This document shows positions 51,285 through 56,077 of a DNA stretch of 56,077 nucleotides, piece after piece. The DNA is from an uncultured Spirochaetales bacterium (GTDB lineage Bacteria > Spirochaetota > Spirochaetia > Sphaerochaetales > Sphaerochaetaceae). The stretch is taken from NCBI GenBank assembly GCA_944393005.1, contig CALXYO010000003.1, forward strand, positions 167,740 to 223,816, written 5' to 3'. The notes beneath the pieces were generated by a model that was not told the DNA's origin, made no database searches, and worked only from the letters and a program-made list of their open reading frames with translations. Numbering within the stretch: position 1 is the stretch's first letter; each line of letters opens with the position of its first letter. A program made the translations under genes and the position numbers.

Positions 51285-51701
51285 ATGCGTGAATATATAG
51301 AAAAAGAAGTACACCACCTGTATTACGATTATGATGAGAACTGTGCACGCACTTCTCTCAAGTGTCTTTCACATCTTTTTGACTTTCCTTTAAGTGAGGA
51401 TGTGCTCTCTGCCGCCACCGGCATGCACGGGGCAGGTTATTACCGCGCACAGTGCGGCCTGGTGGAAGGTACACTTATGTTCATCGGACTTTACGGAAAT
51501 GAAAAAGGGCTTGGTCGGGATGAGATTGTAAAGCTCTGTCATGACTTCGCAGCTGAGTTTGAGAGGAATTTCTCATCACTGAGATGCAGAGAACTCCGTC
51601 CGGGAGGCTTCAATCCTGATGATCCACCTCATCTCTGCGAAAGCCTGAGTGTGAAAGCCATTGAATTCAGCTGTGAATTCCTGAGAGGCAGGATGATATG
51701 A
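51285..51701 (+). CDS. C_GCAxxG_C_C family protein
   Basis: 138 aa. Helical redox-type family named after its cysteine pattern: NCARTSLKCLSHLF, GMHGAGYYRAQCGLVEGTLM, and LRCRELRPGGFNPDDPPHLC. The usual first G-C-A reads N-C-A. Role unknown; family members often accompany oxidoreductases or electron-transfer genes, none of which is adjacent. Ggaggtg is placed normally before the ATG. Confidence 0.75.
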   Translation: MREYIEKEVHHLYYDYDENCARTSLKCLSHLFDFPLSEDVLSAATGMHGAGYYRAQCGLVEGTLMFIGLYGNEKGLGRDEIVKLCHDFAAEFERNFSSLRCRELRPGGFNPDDPPHLCESLSVKAIEFSCEFLRGRMI

Positions 51702-51844
51702 AGCTGGTAAATGCTTTTAGAGAATTTTCTGCTCTCTGAATCTTTTGTCAGGCTTTTCCGTATGTTTCATATTCCTGTATATTGCGATATACGCGCTTAC
51801 ATGATTTCCATACCATGAGACAGATGGGAAATCAGGAAACAGGA

Positions 51845-52080
51845 TCAGATATAATTACCTGTGGGTGCTGTATTGTACTGCTTCTTCACTTCGATTACCG
51901 AAGCTCCATCGGTATCTGTTGCCCTTGATACGATATTGAATTTCAGGCCGCTTTTTCAAGTTTCTGAACATATTCATCAGCCTCTTTTGTGGAATACTCC
52001 ACGGCCCTGGAATGACTGAGCTTGCCGCTCAGAATGAGCTTCAGAGCCTGCTGAAGCATCGCGCTCTGAATCATTTTCAT
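51845..52080 (-). pseudogene. Small ORF broken by one base in an A5 run
   Basis: From the ATG at 52080 (ATGA overlap with the CarD-like stop) the frame gives 45 aa ending KLEKAA at 51943. Adding one base to the A5 run (T5 at 51952-51956 on the plus strand) would join it to a downstream open stretch and give a 78-aa protein ending at 51845 (KFNIVSRATDTDGASVIEVK within it). The predicted strand-rich continuation looks coding. Family unknown. Either a frameshift mutation, a slippage site or a base-call error. The remaining stretch 51702-51844 shows nothing I can name. Confidence 0.45.
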
Positions 52081-52599
52081 GTTATCACCTCATTCTGCCT
52101 TTGAGCAGTTTTTACCAAATCCTTTATGATTCCATTCACTTCTTCCGGCTTACATCCGATAGCCAATGAAATCTCCTCATTGAACATGCCTTCAGCCTTC
52201 CTGAAGAATGCCGATTCTGTATAATTCCCAAACCCTTTGCCTTTACTGAGCCTGTCGATGTTGCTTCTGTAAATTTCCATTATCATTGGCAGGAGGGCCT
52301 CAGGACGTCCATCATTGATTGCATCCTGATAGCGTTTCAGCCTCAGTTTGTTTTTTCTCGTATTCACTTGCATTGATGGTATACCCAAGCAGTGCGAGAG
52401 CTTTGTCCTTCATGATAACCGGACGCATGCGGCCATCCGAAGCCGAGCATGGAATATGGATTCTGCATTTCTCATTCAAGGGACTGAGTGTGTAATAATC
52501 TACATTCACATCAGCAGGGGAAAGTGATGGATGTCCTACCGAATCTATGCGGCAGACACCATACCCAGGCACCACGACGTAGTCTCCGGGGTTGTACAT
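52077..52599 (-). pseudogene. CarD-like transcription regulator, frameshifted in an A6 run
   Basis: The N-terminal ORF (52599 to 52312) starts MYNPGDYVVVPGYGVCRIDS, the CarD/CdnL RNA-polymerase-interacting domain. The matching helical C-terminal domain (RYQDAINDGRPEALLPMIME, FFRKAEGMFNEEISLAIG) lies in another frame, ending at 52077. Removing one A from the run of six (T6 at 52351-52356, plus strand) joins them in a normal 173-aa CarD-like protein. CarD proteins bind the RNA polymerase beta subunit and stabilise open promoter complexes. GAGGTGATAAC precedes the ATG. As sequenced, only a 95-aa N-terminal fragment would be made. Confidence 0.75.
52078..52095. repeat. 18-bp direct repeat, copy 1 (start site of the small ORF)
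   Basis: CATGTTATCACCTCATTC is found here and at 52597-52614. On the reverse strand it reads the ribosome-binding site GAGGTGATAAC and the ATG of two neighbouring genes. Confidence 0.85.
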
Positions 52600-52614
52600 G
52601 TTATCACCTCATTC
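52597..52614. repeat. 18-bp direct repeat, copy 2 (start site of the CarD-like gene)
   Basis: Second exact copy of CATGTTATCACCTCATTC; it spans the Shine-Dalgarno site and start codon of the CarD-like gene. Confidence 0.85.
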
Positions 52615-52740
52615 AAGATGACATGATACTATCATTTTGTAGAGGAAAAATCAAGTTACAATATATGTATATATTTGTATTATAAATGTATACGTGGATA
52701 TGTCAGTTTATATCGGGCTGTAATTCAAGTGTTTTTGAAA

Positions 52741-53544
52741 ATGACAGGGAAGATCTTTTTCCATACTGTGGAAAGAAACATATGGAGGATGAAGCAGTTC
52801 TACGAAACTTATAGGGACAATCAAAAACTGTCACCACTGGTGGCAGAAATTCCTTGGAGCAACAATCTCCTGATTATGACTGCTTGCAAGACTGATGAAG
52901 CAAGGGAATTCTACATCAGGGCCTGCATTGAGAATCACTACTCGAAGAGGGAACTTGAGCGCCAGATTGACAGCATGCTCTATGAGCGTACTGCCATATC
53001 AGATGCAAAATATGGGGCTTTGACAAGGAGAAATGAAGGACTTTCCGCTCTGCGAGATGCCTATGTGCTGGAATTCCTGGATCTCCCAGCCTCATATAAG
53101 GAAAAGGATCTCAGAAAGCAGATTGTATCCCACCTAAAGGACTTCATCCTTGAATTCGGAAAGGACTTTTCATTCATCGGAGAAGAGTATCGCCTACAGG
53201 TTGGCAATACCGATTTCTTCATAGATCTTCTCTTTTTCAATCGTGCTCTTTCCTGCCTTGTCGCAGTGGAACTCAAGATCGGCCTGTTCCGTCCTGAGCA
53301 TCTAGAGCAGCTGAACCTGTATTTGGAGGCACTGGACAGGGATGTCAGAAAGCCTAACGAGAATCCAAGCGTCGGTCTCATACTCTGTACAGGAAAGGAC
53401 GATACTGTTGTAGAATATGCTCTTTCAAGAAGCCTCTCTCCCGCGATGGTTGCAGATTATACGCTTCACCTCCCTGACAAGAAGAAACTTCAGGAGAAAA
53501 TGCGGGAGATTGCAGAGATTTCAGCTGAAGAGCTGGAGCTTTAA
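52741..53544 (+). CDS. DUF1016/YhcG-like PDDEXK nuclease, N-terminally truncated
   Basis: 267 aa from the ATG at 52741; the frame opens upstream to a TTG at 52675. C-terminal PDDEXK domain: DFFIDLLFFNRALSCLVAVELKIG with the Asp and E-x-K nuclease residues near residue 160, preceded by FILEFGKDFSFIGEEYRLQVG. The N-terminal DUF1016 part is present only from RNIWRMKQFYETY on; about 70-100 residues of the usual N-terminus are missing. No good Shine-Dalgarno site. Family members sit in defence and mobile loci; their role is unsettled. The upstream 140 bp are AT-rich. Confidence 0.7.
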   Translation: MTGKIFFHTVERNIWRMKQFYETYRDNQKLSPLVAEIPWSNNLLIMTACKTDEAREFYIRACIENHYSKRELERQIDSMLYERTAISDAKYGALTRRNEGLSALRDAYVLEFLDLPASYKEKDLRKQIVSHLKDFILEFGKDFSFIGEEYRLQVGNTDFFIDLLFFNRALSCLVAVELKIGLFRPEHLEQLNLYLEALDRDVRKPNENPSVGLILCTGKDDTVVEYALSRSLSPAMVADYTLHLPDKKKLQEKMREIAEISAEELEL

Positions 53545-53609
53545 TAAAACAGTTGATTTGTTTGATTTTTCTTGTAGAGGACTTCTATGGTTCGCAAGTT
53601 GCCTGGACG

Positions 53610-55481
53610 TTATGTCTTGGGGATGAAAATGTTTTTTGATGAGATACTCATATCCCCTCGATTGATATCACTGGTACGTTTCTGGTACGTTTTCAGCAAA
53701 TAACAGCTTATTTTTGACATAATTTGAAAAATGAGTAGAAAATAAGTGCTTGCTGAATAATGGGATATAAGGATGAATTCTCCTGTGACATCCTCTTCAT
53801 CCATGTATTCAGTAAGTTCCTTGATTGCGACGAAATCTCCGGGACCGATGGTCCCAAGAGCGCAGATCCTTTCAAGCTCACTCTTGTCGAAATCAACATC
53901 TGGAAAATATCTTCTGAAAAGAATCTTCATTCCTTCATAGGTTGGGAACTTGAATTCGACAATTTTGTTGAAGCGCCGTACTATGCTTGGTTCTGCCAAT
54001 TCTGCATGATTACTCGTCGCGATTACAAGGCCATTGTATTCCTCAAGGTTGACCATGAATGATGAGGTAATATCATTGTGGGCCTTATCACCTCCGCTAT
54101 AGACATCGGTTTTGCGTGATATGTACCCATCAACCTCATCTAGGAGAAGAAGAGCATGTTTATCTTCTGCTTCTTTGAAGGCTTGATAAATTTGTTCTTC
54201 GGATTGTCCCACCCATTTACTAACGAGATCGTGATAACGCTTGACGATAATCTCCACTCCGAGCTTTTCTGCAACGTGGTACGCGTAACTAGATTTTGAG
54301 CTGCCGCTCGGTCCATGTATCATCAACTTCCACGGAGAGTGCTGTCTGAATGCCCTCTCCGCCATCTTATCGAGGATATCTATGGGAGTATCGCTGTTGA
54401 TTACCCTGATATCATACTGATCGGAATTGACCTGCTGTCTCTTTCTCATGTCCTCAGAAATCTCAGCCTTCTGTGCATCTCCAAGCAGCTTCGACAATGC
54501 TTCCCAGTCCTGTTTTGCTGCAATCTCCATTATCAGCGTCCTGGAATAACAGAGTGTCGCGACATTGGCCTTAGAACTAATAAGAATCCTTAGGAACTCA
54601 GGATCATCGGAGAAGTATTCTGCTGCTTTATTTCTTAGTTTCTCTCCTGATATATGGCTGGGCCTGAGATTGATGATGGGGACATATTCGATAGCTGGTA
54701 CATCATCGCCATTATTAGAGGACGCTTCTTCATCTTCAGTAAGATTGATTTCACCAGAACCCGTTGTTCTCAAAGTTCCGAATCTGAATCCGAATATCTG
54801 AGCCATATTGATGAACTTATCCATCTTTACAGGAGCACTCTCAGAGAAAAGGACTATGCCTTCAAGATGCATCGCCTGTATTGCCTGCATCGCATATACC
54901 CCAGCATCATCGCTGTTCATTTCAGAGCCTATCAAACAGTAGATTCCCTCTTCTTCGAGAAGCTTCTTGATGATTCCAAGGCTCATATGCTGAAGGAAAT
55001 CGTCAATCATGATTGCAATCGGTGACTTCGATGATATGGCGTGCTTTATAAGGCTGATTACCCTTGGATCTATCTCATAGAATCCTGCGACATCGCTGCA
55101 GTCAGGGATATCCACCTTCTCAAGCAGTTCATTACTGAGTGCTGCATTCTTCCAGAGGTAAGCAGCCCAAGGGGTCGAAAGACTGTTCAGCCTGGTTCTG
55201 CCACCAGCAATGATGTCGAACATCTTTTCTACTGATTTCATATCAGCTTTCGTGAGGATTATTCCGAACTGGTCAGAAAGCACTTCCCTTGTTTTCTTCT
55301 TCGTAGCTATGACGTTGTGATTGCACATTGCTTCGATGATCACGATTGTAAGTGCTTCTACTCTCGAAATGGGAAAGGATGAATTCAGCGAACCTGCAAG
55401 CCGTTCTGAGCTTTCGATGAAGTCAGGCTCTTCAATCCAACTCAATGCCGTTGCTATTGTTGATGTATCTTTGGTTTTCAT
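53610..55481 (-). CDS. AAA ATPase, C-terminus apparently disrupted
   Basis: 623 aa. A long N-terminal part of unknown type (residues 1-385) is followed by an AAA module: Walker A HGPSGSSKSSYAYHVAEKLG near 390, Walker B ALLLLDEVDGYIS near 442, sensor 1 LVIATSNHAE, and arginine finger region SIVRRFNKIVEF. It ends normally to about GPGDFVAIKELTEYM; after TGEFI the chain turns into a low-similarity tail (from about residue 570), suggesting a deletion or fusion junction. Such AAA proteins act as remodelling ATPases; the partner is unknown. No Shine-Dalgarno site is seen before the ATG. Confidence 0.7.
   Translation of the reverse strand: MKTKDTSTIATALSWIEEPDFIESSERLAGSLNSSFPISRVEALTIVIIEAMCNHNVIATKKKTREVLSDQFGIILTKADMKSVEKMFDIIAGGRTRLNSLSTPWAAYLWKNAALSNELLEKVDIPDCSDVAGFYEIDPRVISLIKHAISSKSPIAIMIDDFLQHMSLGIIKKLLEEEGIYCLIGSEMNSDDAGVYAMQAIQAMHLEGIVLFSESAPVKMDKFINMAQIFGFRFGTLRTTGSGEINLTEDEEASSNNGDDVPAIEYVPIINLRPSHISGEKLRNKAAEYFSDDPEFLRILISSKANVATLCYSRTLIMEIAAKQDWEALSKLLGDAQKAEISEDMRKRQQVNSDQYDIRVINSDTPIDILDKMAERAFRQHSPWKLMIHGPSGSSKSSYAYHVAEKLGVEIIVKRYHDLVSKWVGQSEEQIYQAFKEAEDKHALLLLDEVDGYISRKTDVYSGGDKAHNDITSSFMVNLEEYNGLVIATSNHAELAEPSIVRRFNKIVEFKFPTYEGMKILFRRYFPDVDFDKSELERICALGTIGPGDFVAIKELTEYMDEEDVTGEFILISHYSASTYFLLIFQIMSKISCYLLKTYQKRTSDINRGDMSISSKNIFIPKT
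53671..53692. repeat. Tandem 11-bp repeat
   Basis: CTGGTACGTTT occurs twice back to back, 53671-53681 and 53682-53692, inside the aberrant tail of the AAA ATPase gene. It may mark a recombination junction. Confidence 0.6.
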
Positions 55482-55599
55482 ACATCAATGAAGAAGGGCG
55501 CTGAAAGCGCTGAAGTTTATTTCTTCTTTATTATGACGTGATAACGGCATGGCTGCTGATTCCATAATATATAACCCAGTTTCAGGAAAAACACTCTTA

Positions 55600-55885
55600 A
55601 GTGCATCGGCCCAAATCTTTGTGGGCCAAGTTAAAGCCCAAAAGATTGCTATAAAGCCTTTTAGGGTAGGGTAATGATGCGTAATATTGATAAGGAGTTT
55701 CCCTTATGGACCTAACTTCCTGGATTCGGCTGAATAATCATACAACACAAGGAATTTGTGTCCTAGAGTCATCCAGCATTTCTGCTCTGATACGCAGGCT
55801 GATTACAACGCACATGTACTCAATGCTGTCCTTGCAACCCATACGTACTCACTCTAGGGCACAGTGAATGTAAGGACAGTAAGAA
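55600..55885. ncRNA. Candidate structured RNA with a pseudoknot
   Basis: The 537-bp gap 55482-56018 has no convincing gene. It contains strong pairings: GGCCCA/TGGGCC (55608-55613 with 55622-55627), CCCAAAAG with CTTTTAGGG (55637-55666), ATAAGG/CCTTAT (55690-55707), then two long helices that cross: 55757-55769 with 55851-55863 (13 bp, one G-U) and 55826-55836 with 55869-55879 (11 bp, one G-U). Crossing helices form a pseudoknot, as in large structured RNAs. I recognise no known class. The strand is undecided; no good promoter was found. A 53-codon ORF (55706-55867) and an 11-codon reverse ORF with GGAGG (55949-55914) lie here but do not look like genes. Confidence 0.4.
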
Positions 55886-55966
55886 AGAAACTAGACCTGT
55901 AGGTGATTGTTCTTTAATCTTCTATTCCTCTTTTACTTCTGGCTTTCATAAAATTCCTCCAAATAG

Positions 55967-55995
55967 TTGCACTTTGCTAACTATAGTGATAATAT
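55967..55995 (+). promoter_or_regulatory. Promoter of the right-edge gene, with GCTAAC half-sites
   Basis: TTGCAC (55967-55972), 17 nt, TAATAT (55990-55995). GCTAAC occurs within the spacer (55976-55981), the inverted GTTAG at 56002-56006 and GCTAAC again at 56012-56017. The last two flank the Shine-Dalgarno GGAGG as a hairpin. Confidence 0.55.
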
Positions 55996-56018
55996 ATTGA
56001 AGTTAGTGGAGGCTAACA

Positions 56019-56077
56019 ATGAACAAAACAGTTACGGCTTTTCTTGTTGGAGCGGTAGCTGGTGCAGCTCTTGTTAC
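56019..56077 (+). CDS. Start of a gene cut by the window edge, small membrane protein
   Basis: GGAGG lies 6 nt before the ATG. The 19 codons present read MNKTVTAFLVGAVAGAALV, a glycine/alanine-rich hydrophobic helix. This start resembles YtxH-type envelope-stress proteins, but too little is present to decide. Confidence 0.55.
   Translation, partial: MNKTVTAFLVGAVAGAALV

Noticed and set aside
51702..51844. Possible gene remnant after the C_GCAxxG_C_C gene
   Set aside because: Short open stretches only, in no frame longer than about 30 codons, with no motif.
55706..55867. 53-codon ORF with AAGGAG 8 nt upstream
   Set aside because: Its composition is unlike the genes around it, its start and Shine-Dalgarno site lie in a hairpin, and it runs through the crossed helices; RNA structure explains the region better.
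55600..55885. Group I/II intron or tmRNA as the identity of the structured segment
   Set aside because: No group I core motifs, no group II domain V-like hairpin, no tRNA-like ends or tag ORF ending in the usual Ala-Ala.
1..56077. CRISPR arrays, insertion sequences, integrases and rRNA genes
   Set aside because: Looked for regular repeat-spacer patterns, transposase or recombinase motifs and rRNA core sequences; none was found.

Overview
The window is one dense stretch of bacterial chromosome, about 50% G+C, with short intergenic gaps and many ATGA-type stop/start overlaps. The gene set points to a spirochaete of the Treponema/Sphaerochaeta kind: a eukaryote-type hexokinase, a long form of PRPP synthetase, an aspartate carbamoyltransferase fused to its regulatory chain, and large acidic proteins of unknown function. 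This assignment rests on remembered family distributions. There is no rRNA or database match behind it, so it is moderately confident only.

Layout. 1-3.9 kb (minus): start of a RelA/SpoT gene, prmC, prfA, sbcB. 3.9-9.1 kb: UMF1-type transporter, exported protein, hexokinase, and a convergent phosphohexomutase. 9.1-14.8 kb: single genes in alternating directions (pyridoxal kinase, patatin lipase, PflX-like radical SAM protein, archaeal-type UMP kinase, SSB, redox-dead thioredoxin fold, lamin-tail lipoprotein). 14.8-23.6 kb: argH, PRPP synthetase, aminotransferase, a 974-aa acidic protein, inositol-phosphatase-like and HAD phosphatases, YbaK-like deacylase. 23.7-30.0 kb: a peptide ABC importer operon (binding protein, two permeases, two ATPases) continuing into a metallo-hydrolase and a histidine phosphatase. 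30.0-33.4 kb: GNAT protein, a FGGY-kinase-like protein that seems catalytically dead, an exported zinc-ribbon protein, nagB. 33.5-38.3 kb: tRNA-Arg(CCT) directly followed by a LoaP/RfaH-type NusG paralogue and two polysaccharide-export genes. 38.4-44.6 kb: a complete de novo pyrimidine operon from carbamoyl-aspartate to UMP, with two gene fusions and an attenuator leader. 44.6-51.7 kb: corA behind a tiny ORF, an S41 peptidase, a small protein, a U32 peptidase, lon, and a C_GCAxxG_C_C protein. 51.7-56.0 kb: an accessory-looking stretch in which four consecutive genes carry lesions, followed by a gene-poor segment that may encode a pseudoknotted RNA.

The strongest unusual signals are four. (1) The pyr operon leader has the parts of an E. 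coli pyrBI-type attenuator: promoter, Shine-Dalgarno site, 19-codon leader peptide with a U-rich tract, a stop codon 2 nt before a perfect terminator, then pyrB. (2) At least eight transcription units have a sigma70-like -10 box 6-9 nt before the start codon and no Shine-Dalgarno site, which predicts widespread leaderless mRNAs. (3) Two long complementary helices cross each other at 55757-55879, as in a structured RNA. (4) Two neighbouring genes (CarD-like and a small ORF) are each broken by one base within an A homopolymer, so they are decaying, phase-variable or mis-assembled.
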